A DNA stretch of 64,000 nt from CALBPI01 sp038529355 (lineage in GTDB: Bacteria > Pseudomonadota > Gammaproteobacteria > Steroidobacterales > Woeseiaceae). Location of the stretch: assembly GCA_038529355.1 (NCBI GenBank), contig JBCBDU010000011.1, forward strand, positions 18,709-82,708, read 5' to 3'. Shown here piece after piece: positions 8,961 to 17,856 of this stretch; position 1 is the first letter of the stretch, and each line of letters opens with the position of its first letter. Under the pieces are notes generated by a model that saw only the letters and a program-made list of their open reading frames with translations, did no database searches and was not told the DNA's origin. A program made the translations under genes and the position numbers.

Positions 8961-10139
8961 ATGCTTATCCGGTTTTTCTACATGTTGCGCGAGGCAGGTC
9001 TGAAGAGCTCGGTGACCGAGTTGCTGACTTTGCTCGAGGCGATGAAGCAAGGTCTTGCGGGCACCAGCGTGGATCAGTTTTACTACCTCGCGCGCGCCTG
9101 CATGGTCAAGGATGAAACGCAGTTCGATCGGTTTGACCAGGTGTTCGCCGCGCACTTCAAGGGTATCGAGCAGGCTTTTTCTGCATTGGATGGCGAGATT
9201 CCGCAGGACTGGCTGGCGCATCTTGATCAGTTGGATCTGTCAGAAGAAGAGCGTGCGAAGATCGAAGCGCTTGGCGGTCTGGATGAACTGATGAAAGCGC
9301 TGCAGGAGCGGTTGCGCGAGCAGGATGAGCGTCACGAAGGTGGCGACAAATGGATTGGTACCGGCGGCACCTCACCGTTCGGTGTTGGCGGCTTCAACCC
9401 GGAAGGGGTGCGTATCGGTCCGCAGAACAGCGGTGGCAATCGCCGCGGCGTCAAGGTATGGGATCAGCGCGAATACCGTAATCTAGACGATAGTGTTGAG
9501 TTAGGCACGCGCAACATCAAGCTGGCCCTGCGTAAGCTGCGCCGGTTTGCGCGCGAAGGTGCGGCGGATCAGCTGGATCTGCCGGATACGATTAGCAGCA
9601 CCGCACGCAATGCAGGTTTTCTGGATCTGAAGATGGTGCCCGAGCGGCATAACGCCATCAAGGTGTTGTTGTGCCTCGACGTGGGCGGCTCCATGGATGA
9701 CCACGTACGCGTTTGCGAGGAGATGTTTTCCGCCGCGAGTAGCGAGTTCAAACATCTTGAATATTTCTATTTCCACAACTTCATTTACGAGACGATGTGG
9801 AAAGACAATCGTCGTCGCCATGCCGAGCGTATTCCGGTCACGGAAATCATCAACAAATACGGGCCCGACTACAAACTGGTTATTGTCGGCGATGCCACGA
9901 TGAGTCCGTATGAGATCATGTACGCGGGCGGCAGTGTCGAACACTGGAACGAAGAGCCGGGTGCCGTTTGGCTGGGCCGCTTGTTGAGAGCCTACCCGAA
10001 GGCAATCTGGCTGAACCCTGAACCGGAACAACGCTGGCCGTATACGCCGTCGGTGAAGGTGGCGCGCGAACTGATGGAGGAGCGCATGTTTCCGCTCACA
10101 GTGTCGGGTCTTGACAAGGGTATACGGCGGCTGCAATAA
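8961..10139 (+). CDS. VWA-domain protein of the CoxE type, MoxR partner
   Basis: A 392-residue protein with an N-terminal helical region (to about residue 120), a glycine-rich linker near residues 130-160 (GTGGTSPFGVGGFNPEG), and a C-terminal von Willebrand A domain. The metal-site motif reads LDVGGSMDDH, i.e. D-x-G-x-S in place of the canonical D-x-S-x-S. A later segment VIVGDATMSPYEI may supply the third metal-site loop. No signal peptide is visible, so it is probably cytosolic. It lies 15 nt after the MoxR gene, and in known systems such pairs work together. Ribosome-site evidence at the ATG is weak. Confidence 0.85.
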   Translation: MLIRFFYMLREAGLKSSVTELLTLLEAMKQGLAGTSVDQFYYLARACMVKDETQFDRFDQVFAAHFKGIEQAFSALDGEIPQDWLAHLDQLDLSEEERAKIEALGGLDELMKALQERLREQDERHEGGDKWIGTGGTSPFGVGGFNPEGVRIGPQNSGGNRRGVKVWDQREYRNLDDSVELGTRNIKLALRKLRRFAREGAADQLDLPDTISSTARNAGFLDLKMVPERHNAIKVLLCLDVGGSMDDHVRVCEEMFSAASSEFKHLEYFYFHNFIYETMWKDNRRRHAERIPVTEIINKYGPDYKLVIVGDATMSPYEIMYAGGSVEHWNEEPGAVWLGRLLRAYPKAIWLNPEPEQRWPYTPSVKVARELMEERMFPLTVSGLDKGIRRLQ

Positions 10140-10166
10140 CCGGGTTCGATCACGGGTCCTCGCTTT

Positions 10167-11408
10167 ATGACTGCACCGCAATCACAACACAACGACATAG
10201 ACCGGCTAGCGCTGGTTCTGCCGGGTGGGGGTGCGCGTGGTGCATTTCAGGTCGGCGTCCTGAAGGCGATTGCTGAGCTGTTGCCCGCCAAGCAACGTAA
10301 CCCTTTTCGGATTATCAGTGGCACGTCGGCCGGGGCTATCAATTCGGTTGTACTCGCCAGCAAGGCGCAGCGTTTTCGATTCGCCGTCAATGAGATGGAG
10401 CGCGTCTGGGCTGGTTTCCATACACACATGGTTTACAAGTCCGATGCGTTGACGATGCTCAAGACCAGCATGCACTGGATGGCGGCACTGGTGTTTGGTG
10501 GCCTGGGTGTGGCGAATCCGAAGTCCTTGCTAGACAACGCACCGTTGCACGCGTTGCTGTCGCGCAACGTACGCTTTCCGCGGATACAAGCCAACATTGA
10601 CAAAGGGTTCGTGGATGCGGTTGCCGTGACGGCCGCCGGCTACAGCTCTTCACGTTCCGTGACGTTTTTCCAGGCGGCGGAACACATGCAGGAGTGGTCG
10701 CGCACGCGCCGCGTGGGCAAACGTATTTCGTTGCATCTCGATCACCTGATGGCGAGCATCGCGGTGCCAATGATTTTTCCGCCGGTTGCCATCGGTGGTG
10801 AGTTTTTCGGCGATGGCGCGATGCGTCAGGCAACGCCGCTGTCGCCGGCGGTGCATCTGGGTGCCAACCGAATTCTGGTGATTGGTGTTCGCGATGAGCG
10901 TGCTGATCATCTGGAGCAGTCCGATCGCGCGCCCGAGCCGCCCGGTTTTGGCCAGATTGCCGGCTACATGCTCGATACGCTGTTTCTCGACGGTTTGTAT
11001 TCGGACCTGGAGCGCCTGGCGCGGATTAACCGGCTCATCGACAGTGTTGAGCCATCTGCCCGCACGGGTATGGCGCGTGACATGCGCTCGATCGATACGA
11101 TGGTGGTGTTGCCCAGCGTCGATCTGCGCACGATCGCGCTGCAATACGTGCAGGAGTTGCCGCGACCGATACGTTTGTTGCTCGGTGGTGTCGGCGGCAG
11201 TGAAGGGCGCTTGCTGAGTTTTCTGCTGTTCGAATCGGGTTTCACCAAAGCGCTGATCGCACAGGGCTATCGTGATGCAATGGCCATGCAGGATGAATTG
11301 CGCGCGTTCGTGATGGGCGAGGCAGTCGCGCCGTTGTCGGGGCCGGACAGCGTTGTGGATGATTTATCCGGCATCAGGCGCTCGCCGTTGTATCACGCCG
11401 GCTACTGA
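10167..11408 (+). CDS. Patatin-like phospholipase
   Basis: Probable Ser-Asp dyad acyl hydrolase of the patatin family. The 413-residue protein has the oxyanion-hole segment LPGGGARGAFQVGVL near residue 20, the nucleophile motif GTSAG near residues 51-55, and a DGA motif (FFGDGAMRQATPL) supplying the catalytic Asp. There is no signal peptide, so it is likely cytosolic or membrane-peripheral. It begins 27 nt after the VWA gene and is the last gene of the plus-strand run starting at tkt, ending 22 nt before convergent mgtE. The substrate lipid is not predictable. Confidence 0.88.
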   Translation: MTAPQSQHNDIDRLALVLPGGGARGAFQVGVLKAIAELLPAKQRNPFRIISGTSAGAINSVVLASKAQRFRFAVNEMERVWAGFHTHMVYKSDALTMLKTSMHWMAALVFGGLGVANPKSLLDNAPLHALLSRNVRFPRIQANIDKGFVDAVAVTAAGYSSSRSVTFFQAAEHMQEWSRTRRVGKRISLHLDHLMASIAVPMIFPPVAIGGEFFGDGAMRQATPLSPAVHLGANRILVIGVRDERADHLEQSDRAPEPPGFGQIAGYMLDTLFLDGLYSDLERLARINRLIDSVEPSARTGMARDMRSIDTMVVLPSVDLRTIALQYVQELPRPIRLLLGGVGGSEGRLLSFLLFESGFTKALIAQGYRDAMAMQDELRAFVMGEAVAPLSGPDSVVDDLSGIRRSPLYHAGY

Positions 11409-11430
11409 TCGTCCGCGCGGCCAGTATTGA

Positions 11431-12783
11431 TTACAGTAAGATTGCGGCGCCCAGACCGAGGAACAAGCCATAGCCAACCACGTCGGTAATGGTAGTCAGT
11501 ATCACACTGCCGGCGAGTGCAGGATCGATGCTCAGCTTGCGCAGCACGATCGGAATGGCAAACCCTGACAGCGCCGCGATGATCAGATTGCAGGCCAGTG
11601 CGATCGCGACGATCAGCCCGATGACCCAGGTACCAAACCACAGCGCCGTCACCGTCATGACCAGCGCGGCCCAGAATGCGGCGTTGATCAGACTAACCGT
11701 GAACTCACGCCGCAGCACGGTGAGCGCATTCGATGCTTCGATCTGGCCCAGCGCAATTGCGCGCGTAATGATCGTCAGCGACTGGGTACCGGCCACACCG
11801 CCCATGCTCGGCACGATGGGCATCAACACCGCAAGCAGGACGGCCTGATCGATTGTCGCTTGAAACATATCAACGACGCTGGCCGCCAGAAACGCAGTAG
11901 CAAGATTGACGCCCAGCCAGAACGCACGTCGCTTGGCACTCTGGAACACCGGGGCGAATAAATCGTGATCCTCGTCCAGGCCCGCAACACCCATCAGATT
12001 ATGTTCCGCTTCATCGCGAATCACATCGACAACATCGTCGACGGTAATGCGCCCCAATAGCGTGTTGCTGTCATCGACCACAGCTACCGACAACAGATCC
12101 CGGTCCTCGAACAGGCGCACGACTTCATCGGACGGCATCATTACTGGCACGCAAATCGATTCATCGGCCATCAGACTTGCGATGTCGGCGTCCGGATCGG
12201 CCGTGAGCAGATCCGTGAGTGCAAGCGTGCCCTTGAAGTGATCTTCTCGGTCTACGACTATCAGCGCATCGGTGCGCTCGGGTAATTCGCGATGTGCACG
12301 CAGGTAGCGCAGCACGACGTCAACGGTGACATCGGCACGTACGGAGACGGTGTCGGTGTCCATGAGTCCACCGGCGCTGTTCTCCGGATAGGCCAGCACC
12401 TCCTGCAGGCGTTGGCGATCCTGGGCGTCGAGCGAGCGAATGACCTGCTCGTTGATCGCTTCGGGCAAGTCGACAATCAAATCGGCGAGATCGTCAACCG
12501 CCATGCCTTCGGTGGCTGCAACCACCTGATCGACTTCCATGGTTTCGATCAAGCTGTCACGCACGTCGTCGGCAAGTTCGACCAGCACCTCGCCTTCGTT
12601 GTCTCGATCAACCAGTTCCCAGACCAGTCGTCGTTCAGCCAACGGCAGAGATTCCAGCAGGCGCGCGATCTCGCCCGGTCGCAATGTTGCGATCAGGCGT
12701 CGTGCGGTACGGAATGTGCCGCTATCGAGCGCGTCTCGCAGCGCGCTCAGTACTGACTGTCGTGTGTTGTTTGCCGCTTCCAT
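11431..12783 (-). CDS. mgtE: Magnesium transporter MgtE
   Basis: Mg2+-gated Mg2+ channel in the inner membrane. The 450-residue protein has the standard layout: an N-terminal MgtE-N helical domain (about 20-130), a tandem CBS pair (about 140-260), a connecting helix, and a five-helix membrane domain (about 290-450) with the pore-region segment PSMGGVAGTQSLTI. It begins MEAANNTRQS and lies 85 nt downstream of rapZ on the same strand. That gap contains three perfect hairpins (described separately) which could carry Mg2+- or translation-linked control; this is inference. Confidence 0.93.
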   Translation of the reverse strand: MEAANNTRQSVLSALRDALDSGTFRTARRLIATLRPGEIARLLESLPLAERRLVWELVDRDNEGEVLVELADDVRDSLIETMEVDQVVAATEGMAVDDLADLIVDLPEAINEQVIRSLDAQDRQRLQEVLAYPENSAGGLMDTDTVSVRADVTVDVVLRYLRAHRELPERTDALIVVDREDHFKGTLALTDLLTADPDADIASLMADESICVPVMMPSDEVVRLFEDRDLLSVAVVDDSNTLLGRITVDDVVDVIRDEAEHNLMGVAGLDEDHDLFAPVFQSAKRRAFWLGVNLATAFLAASVVDMFQATIDQAVLLAVLMPIVPSMGGVAGTQSLTIITRAIALGQIEASNALTVLRREFTVSLINAAFWAALVMTVTALWFGTWVIGLIVAIALACNLIIAALSGFAIPIVLRKLSIDPALAGSVILTTITDVVGYGLFLGLGAAILL

Positions 12784-12787
12784 GGAT

Positions 12788-12861
12788 TGCTGCCTGGTTG
12801 TGGGCAGCAGGCGCCATCGTGGCGCATGCCTACCGAGCGCTACGTCGTAGCCTCAGCGCTC
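12788..12861 (-). other. Three consecutive perfect hairpins in the mgtE leader
   Basis: Between the rapZ stop and the mgtE ATG lie three inverted repeats with perfect arms: GAGCGCT/AGCGCTC (12835-12841 with 12855-12861), GCGCCA/TGGCGC with a 3-nt loop (12811-12816 with 12820-12825), and TGCTGCC/GGCAGCA (12788-12794 with 12803-12809). The last ends 4 nt before the mgtE start codon and would cover the ribosome-binding region. None is followed by a T-run, so they do not look like simple intrinsic terminators. Confidence 0.6.
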
Positions 12862-12868
12862 AAGTGTA

Positions 12869-13756
12869 TCAGGCATGCAGCGGATTGGCGCTGGCTACCA
12901 GTTCATGGTGGCGTACAGTGATCGTCGCATGATCGGTGTCGCTGAGCGTGCGCGCAATGCGCTCTGCCATATAGACTGATCGGTGTTGACCGCCGGTGCA
13001 ACCAATCGCAATGGTCAGGTAAGAGCGATTGAAGTTGCGAAATTGTGGTAGCCATTGGCGGCAGAACGCGATGATGCTGTCGTGCATTTCGGCGACGATT
13101 GGTTGTTGCTCGAAAAACGCAATGACACCCTGATCGAGACCGGTCTGCTGGCGCAATTTCGGCTCCCAGTAAGGGTTCGGCAGGCAACGTACGTCAAATA
13201 CGTAGTCGGCATCCGAAGGCAGACCGTGCTTGAAACCGAACGATTCTATGAGAATTGAGAGTTTGTGTGCCTCACGCGGCGCGATGCGCTCACGCACCAG
13301 GTCGCGCAATTCGTAGACACTGGTGCGAGTCGTGTCGATGATCAGATCCGCAAGGACCAGCACGGGTGCCAGTGCGACCCGCTCACGGGCGATCGCCTCG
13401 CGTAGCGACATATCTGCCGTCGCCAGCGGGTGTTTGCGTCGCGTCTCACCGTAACGTTTGAGTAATACATCGTCGGCTGTTTGCAAAAACAGAACTTCGG
13501 CCGAGGTACCACGCGATTTGAGTCGCGAGATTTGTTCGCTGAGCTTTTGCAGATCTGCCGGTTTGTTGCGGGCATCGATGCCGATAGCGACCTTGTCACC
13601 GCGCGTTGAACCGTCGGCTAGCAAATCCTGCGTTAGCTTGTCGAGCAGCGAAACGGGCAGGTTGTCGATGCAGTAATAGTTAAGATCTTCGAAAACCTTC
13701 AGTGCGACGGATTTTCCAGAGCCGGAAAGTCCGCTGACCACGACAAGGCGTTTCAC
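12869..13756 (-). CDS. rapZ: RNase adapter RapZ (nucleotide-binding)
   Basis: In enterobacteria RapZ binds the small RNA GlmZ and presents it to RNase E, tuning glucosamine-6-phosphate synthase and so supply to cell-wall precursors. The 295-residue protein has Walker A GLSGSGKS at residues 9-16, a DAR segment and the conserved C-terminal GCTGGQHRSVYMAE. It overlaps ptsN by 4 nt. The role in this organism is inferred by family, as GlmZ itself was not seen in this window. The neighbouring npr gene common in related clusters is not present before mgtE. Confidence 0.93.
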   Translation of the reverse strand: MKRLVVVSGLSGSGKSVALKVFEDLNYYCIDNLPVSLLDKLTQDLLADGSTRGDKVAIGIDARNKPADLQKLSEQISRLKSRGTSAEVLFLQTADDVLLKRYGETRRKHPLATADMSLREAIARERVALAPVLVLADLIIDTTRTSVYELRDLVRERIAPREAHKLSILIESFGFKHGLPSDADYVFDVRCLPNPYWEPKLRQQTGLDQGVIAFFEQQPIVAEMHDSIIAFCRQWLPQFRNFNRSYLTIAIGCTGGQHRSVYMAERIARTLSDTDHATITVRHHELVASANPLHA

Positions 13757-14238
13757 CGCAGCGCCGCCAGGTTGCCTGTGTCATCAAGGCCGATCAGCGC
13801 GCCATACAGGCTTTGCGCGTCGGGTGCCGCGCGCATGCAGTCAATCGTTCGCGGATCCAGAATGGTATTGGTTAATCGGCGCAGTTGAGCTTCATCTTCG
13901 TCATCCGTTTCCAATGGAATCAGAAAGCCGAATAACATGTCGACGTCAGGTGTGTCATTGCTGTCAAAGTCGACACTTGCGCGCAGCTTCAACAGCACGG
14001 CCAATGGCGCGTCAATGCCGTCGATGCGCGCATGCGGCAACGCGACGCCGCCGATCGATGCGGTGCACCCCAAGCGTTCGCGCTCGAGTAGTGCCTGAAA
14101 TACGTCATCGTCTGAAGCAGGATCTACGATGTCTGCCAGCGCATGACTGAGGATTTGCAGTGCGTGCTTCTTGCTGCCTGCGTCGACGTCGACGAAGACT
14201 TCGTCGGCGCTTAAAAGATCACTGAAATGGAGCGTCAT
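13753..14238 (-). CDS. ptsN: Nitrogen-PTS EIIA component
   Basis: EIIA(Ntr), the terminal phosphoacceptor of the regulatory nitrogen PTS, affecting potassium homeostasis and sigma-54-linked responses. The 161-residue product carries the phosphorylation site in ALPHARIDG (His69). The start at 14238 (MTLHFSDLLS) matches the family length, though its ribosome site is weak; a start at 14271 would add 11 residues. Its stop overlaps the rapZ start (ATGA). It lies downstream of hpf and a terminator-like hairpin, in the conserved rpoN-hpf-ptsN-rapZ order. Confidence 0.93.
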   Translation of the reverse strand: MTLHFSDLLSADEVFVDVDAGSKKHALQILSHALADIVDPASDDDVFQALLERERLGCTASIGGVALPHARIDGIDAPLAVLLKLRASVDFDSNDTPDVDMLFGFLIPLETDDEDEAQLRRLTNTILDPRTIDCMRAAPDAQSLYGALIGLDDTGNLAALR

Positions 14239-14323
14239 GGTTTGCGTGTAACCGTCGTGCCGTGTGCACATTCAACATGCACATCTAAAAACTACAGCGT
14301 CCAATGTTGCAGAGGAGGCCGAA

Positions 14324-14362
14324 AAGCAAAATAAGCCGCCGATGTGACTGCATCGACGGCTT
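14324..14362 (-). terminator. Intrinsic terminator downstream of hpf
   Basis: Read on the minus strand, AAGCCGTCGATG pairs with CATCGGCGGCTT (14333-14344 with 14351-14362; 12 positions, one mismatch) across a 6-nt loop, followed by the T-rich ATTTTGCTTTT. It lies between hpf and ptsN and would reduce read-through into ptsN. Confidence 0.65.
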
Positions 14363-14410
14363 ACCGAAAGCGGATTATGCCATTACCAGCGTGAGTGGCA
14401 AGCCTGTGTA

Positions 14411-14740
14411 TCAGTTGTTAACAGACTGGCTTAATTTAGTGGCTGTGCGGGCATTATGGTCACAGCGCTTTTCCTTATGTTTAAGGATGCGTCGGTCCAG
14501 TTTGTCGGCCAGGCCGTCAATTGCAGCATACATGTCATTCTCGGTCGCCTCGGCGAACACGCGAGCCCCGCGTAGATTTGCAGTGGCTTCGGCCTTGTGG
14601 CGCATCTTCTCGACCGTCAGGATGCAATGCACATCAGTGACGCTGTCAAAATGCTTTTCAATTCGATGCATCTTCGTCTGCACGTAATCCCTGAGTGCGG
14701 TTGATACATCGACATGGTGTCCGGTGACATTAAGCTGCAT
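14411..14740 (-). CDS. hpf: Ribosome hibernation promoting factor (short HPF/RaiA type)
   Basis: Binds the 30S subunit in stationary phase and favours inactive 100S dimers. The 109-residue product begins MQLNVTGHHVDVSTALRDYV, the beta1-alpha1 fold start of the family, and contains MYAAIDGLADKLDRRILKHKEK, the conserved second-helix region (shown here for position, residues about 70-91). It is the short form without the long HPF C-terminal domain. The start is backed by an AGGAGA box 6 nt upstream. It follows rpoN on the same strand, as in many proteobacteria. Confidence 0.95.
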   Translation of the reverse strand: MQLNVTGHHVDVSTALRDYVQTKMHRIEKHFDSVTDVHCILTVEKMRHKAEATANLRGARVFAEATENDMYAAIDGLADKLDRRILKHKEKRCDHNARTATKLSQSVNN

Positions 14741-14956
14741 AGCTTTCTCCTGTTGCTAATGGACTTGTTTGGTGATTGGTTGCGGGCCTCCTGAGTAAAT
14801 CCCGATAATAAAATCAATGACTTGGCAAGTAATCGCGTAGTGCTGGCCAGAGCCTGCGAGTTTTGCTTGCACGCCCCGATAATGCGCCGATTGGATTTGC
14901 GCTGCAAGCGACGCCGTCCGAGTCCGGATTTGCAGTCTTTGCGGGTGCCTGAAAGG

Positions 14957-16357
14957 CTAGCGGGGCGGGCGCTGGCGGCGTTCGCTGGACGATGGGATGT
15001 TCATCGCTTCGCGGTATTTTGCGACGGTACGACGCGCAACCTGCACGCCGTCTTCCTTCAGCAATGTCGCGAGTTTGCTGTCGCTGAGCGGTTTCGCCGG
15101 ATTCTCTGCGCCAATCAATTTGCGGATCTTGGCACGCACGGCGACGGACGATTGTTCATCACCGTCCGTCGTGGACACGTGTGAGGAGAAAAAGTACTTG
15201 AACTCAAGCACGCCTCGCGGTGTGTGCATGTATTTGTTGTTAGTCACGCGTGAAACGGTTGATTCGTGCATTTCAATGGCATCGGCGATGTCGCGCAAAA
15301 TCATTGGCTTCATGGCCTCTTCGCCGTGCTCAAAGAAATCAATCTGGCGCTCGACGATCGTATTGGCAACCTTGAACAACGTATCGTTGCGGATTTCCAG
15401 ACTGCGCACCAGCCAGCGCGCCTCCTGTAGTTGCGCGCGCAGCACCGAGTGTCCGCCATTGCCGCGTAGCAACTCCGCGTACTGCTGGTTGACCTGCAGG
15501 CGCGGCACCCCTGATGGGCTGATTTCGACAATCCACGTGCCATCGACCTTGCGCACAAAGACATCGGGGACCACGTATTCGGTGCGGCCGCCGTCGACGG
15601 CCTGACCTGGCTTCGGGTGACAACTGCGAATCAGTGCCAGCGCGTGCTCGAGGCACTCATCGTCAACGGCCAGCCGGCGCTTGAGCTGCGTGTAGTTTTG
15701 TTCCGCCACCAGCGGCAGAAAATCCTCGGCAATGCGTCTTGCAACGCCTAGCCCGTCCGTTGACTCAGGATAGGGTGCGAGTTGCAGGCTGATACATTCG
15801 GTCAATGAGCGCGCGCCGATACCCAGTGGGTCAAAGCGCTGGATTTTCACCAACACGCGCTCAATCTGGCTGATCGTCAGATCAGGCTCGCCAATCACGT
15901 CGTGAATTTCTTCCAGCGACTCGAACAGATAACCATCGTCGTCGATAGCATCAATGACGGATTCGCCAATGATACGTTCGTGATCGGTGAAGCTCTCTGT
16001 TTCCAGTTGGCTCAGCAGGTGCTCGCGCAGTGTTTCTTCACGATCATCGGCGAAATCCGCCATGGAGCGACCGTCGTTGCCCGAAAAGCTCGAGTCCTGG
16101 CCGCGCCCCACGTCTCGCCAGCTGTCCTCGGCGGCGGTAATCGTACGCACTTCCGCGGTATTCGCTGCATTGACTTTGGGCGCGTCCGGCAGGTCCTCCA
16201 TCTCCAGCATGACGTTCGATTCGAGCGCCTCCTGAATTTGCTGGTTCAAATCCATGACGGGCAGTTGCAACAGCTTGATTGCCTGTTGCAATTGCGGCGT
16301 CATTGTCAGCGATTGGCCGAGCTTGAGTTGTAGGGTCGGTTTTAGCAAAAAGACCAT
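14957..16357 (-). CDS. rpoN: RNA polymerase sigma-54 factor
   Basis: Directs RNA polymerase to -24/-12 promoters that need AAA+ activators. The 466-residue product has the glutamine-rich activator-interacting region I (LKLGQSLTMTPQLQQAIKLL at residues about 11-30), an acidic region II, the core-binding domain, and the C-terminal RpoN box ARRTVAKYRE, identical to consensus. Its product probably serves the pilA promoter at 63106-63122 through PilR (63286-64000). It lies 69 nt downstream of lptB. Confidence 0.97.
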   Translation of the reverse strand: MVFLLKPTLQLKLGQSLTMTPQLQQAIKLLQLPVMDLNQQIQEALESNVMLEMEDLPDAPKVNAANTAEVRTITAAEDSWRDVGRGQDSSFSGNDGRSMADFADDREETLREHLLSQLETESFTDHERIIGESVIDAIDDDGYLFESLEEIHDVIGEPDLTISQIERVLVKIQRFDPLGIGARSLTECISLQLAPYPESTDGLGVARRIAEDFLPLVAEQNYTQLKRRLAVDDECLEHALALIRSCHPKPGQAVDGGRTEYVVPDVFVRKVDGTWIVEISPSGVPRLQVNQQYAELLRGNGGHSVLRAQLQEARWLVRSLEIRNDTLFKVANTIVERQIDFFEHGEEAMKPMILRDIADAIEMHESTVSRVTNNKYMHTPRGVLEFKYFFSSHVSTTDGDEQSSVAVRAKIRKLIGAENPAKPLSDSKLATLLKEDGVQVARRTVAKYREAMNIPSSSERRQRPPR

Positions 16358-16426
16358 CCATGATGCATATGCTGCATAAGCGTATCAGATACGCTGCTGT
16401 CTGCCGTGACTGGATTCACAGCCAAA

Positions 16427-17152
16427 TTACAATGTGAAATCGTCGCCCAGATACACTTCACGAACGTGACGATCGGCGACGATTTCAGTTGGCGTCCCGG
16501 CCGCAATGAGACTGCCGTCACTGAGGATATTGGCATGGCCGCAAATGCCGAGGGTTTCGCGTACGTTGTGATCGGTGATCAGCACACCAATGCCGCGTTC
16601 AGTCAGATGCCGGATTGTGCGTTGGATGTCGATGACCGAGATCGGGTCAACACCGGCAAACGGTTCGTCCAGCAGAATAAATCGTGGTTCAGCGGCCAAT
16701 GCGCGGGCGATCTCAACACGGCGCCGTTCGCCACCGGACAAGCTGATGCCGAGCCCGGTGCGCACGTGACCAATATGCAATTCGTCAAGCAACTGCTCGA
16801 GTTTTTCTTCACGTTCATTGCGTTTGAGTTCGCGCCGCGCTTCGAGGATGGCGAGGATGTTTTGCTCGACGGTCAGCTTGCGAAATACGGAGGCTTCCTG
16901 CGGCAGATAACCCAGGCCGAGGCGTGCGCGCTTGTGCATCGGCTCGTGCGTCAGGTCTTGTCCATCCAGCAAAATGCGGCCGCGGTCAGATCTCACTAGA
17001 CCCACGATCATGTAGAACGCGGTTGTTTTGCCGGCGCCGTTCGGCCCGAGCAAACCAACGACCTCGCCGCTCTTGATTTCAAGTGAGAGTCCTTTGACGA
17101 CCTCGCGAAACCGGTATTTTTTTGCAATGTCCTGGACGCTGAGAATGCTCAT
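16427..17152 (-). CDS. lptB: LPS export ABC transporter ATPase LptB
   Basis: ATPase of the LptB2FG complex that extracts LPS from the inner membrane. The 241-residue protein has Walker A GPNGAGKTT near residue 36, the signature LSGGERRRVEIARAL, Walker B FILLDEPFAGVD and the switch histidine in ITDHNVRE. It overlaps the lptA stop by 4 nt (ATGA), so the two are translationally coupled. The first gene of the LPS export cluster by function and the last before rpoN. Confidence 0.96.
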   Translation of the reverse strand: MSILSVQDIAKKYRFREVVKGLSLEIKSGEVVGLLGPNGAGKTTAFYMIVGLVRSDRGRILLDGQDLTHEPMHKRARLGLGYLPQEASVFRKLTVEQNILAILEARRELKRNEREEKLEQLLDELHIGHVRTGLGISLSGGERRRVEIARALAAEPRFILLDEPFAGVDPISVIDIQRTIRHLTERGIGVLITDHNVRETLGICGHANILSDGSLIAAGTPTEIVADRHVREVYLGDDFTL

Positions 17153-17856
17153 GGTTGCGGCGTATCCTCAGTTTCTTCGTCTGGCAGACGCTCGGTCAGC
17201 CCTTGCTCTTGCGCCGCTTCGCGCAATGTCTGCTCAGCCTCGTCGGCAGGCGGCTGGATAACGATTTGCACCCGGTCACCGGCGTTGCTGTCCCCTTCGA
17301 AGTCGATCTTCTGAGCCGCGACGTCATAGACCAATATGTTGCCGCTGATCTCGCTGCTGCTATTCGCGATATTGGCATTGGCCTCAAACCGCACCAGTTC
17401 TGAATCCAGATCGTAGAACAACGATTCGGCCTGGCCGCGCGTCACCTCGCCCGATTCTCGATCCTTGTTGCGGAACGTCGCCGGTTTGCCGTTGACAGTC
17501 GCGTTTACCAGGCGGTTCTTGTTGAAATACAAATCAGCGGATTCGGCTCGAATGCTTGCTGTATCGACATCGATGCGTACGTTGCCGCGAAAGCGCCAGC
17601 GTGTGTCTGCGAAATTGGCCTGCGCATCGGTTTCTGCATAGTCAGCTTCGATCCGGGTGGCACCCTGCGTGATACGCAACCGTGTGTGCACGCTTTTGTT
17701 TTCGCCGATGTACAGGCTGCTGTTGTCTGCATCGAGTGTGATCGGCAGATTGGTATCTTGCCGGACCTGGGCGACAGCCATTGTGCTGCCAGCCACGGCC
17801 GCGGCTAACGCGAATAGCGTGAATACGAACTTAAGGCGTGTATTGTCCACGGACAT
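17149..17856 (-). CDS. lptA: LPS transport periplasmic protein LptA
   Basis: Forms the periplasmic bridge that carries LPS from LptC to LptD. The 235-residue precursor has an N-terminal signal peptide (hydrophobic stretch at residues about 9-28 ending near AVAQ) followed by the OstA-like beta-jellyroll repeat region (LRITQGATRIEADYAE). The acidic, glutamine-rich C-terminal tail (about residues 205-235) is longer than in E. coli LptA (185). The start overlaps the end of lptC by 26 nt. Confidence 0.9.
   Translation of the reverse strand: MSVDNTRLKFVFTLFALAAAVAGSTMAVAQVRQDTNLPITLDADNSSLYIGENKSVHTRLRITQGATRIEADYAETDAQANFADTRWRFRGNVRIDVDTASIRAESADLYFNKNRLVNATVNGKPATFRNKDRESGEVTRGQAESLFYDLDSELVRFEANANIANSSSEISGNILVYDVAAQKIDFEGDSNAGDRVQIVIQPPADEAEQTLREAAQEQGLTERLPDEETEDTPQP

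Noticed and set aside
14833..14850. GG-N10-GC pattern upstream of hpf as a sigma-54 promoter
   Set aside because: The -12 element reads ACGC rather than TTGC and the -24 lacks TGGCAC; such minimal patterns occur by chance.
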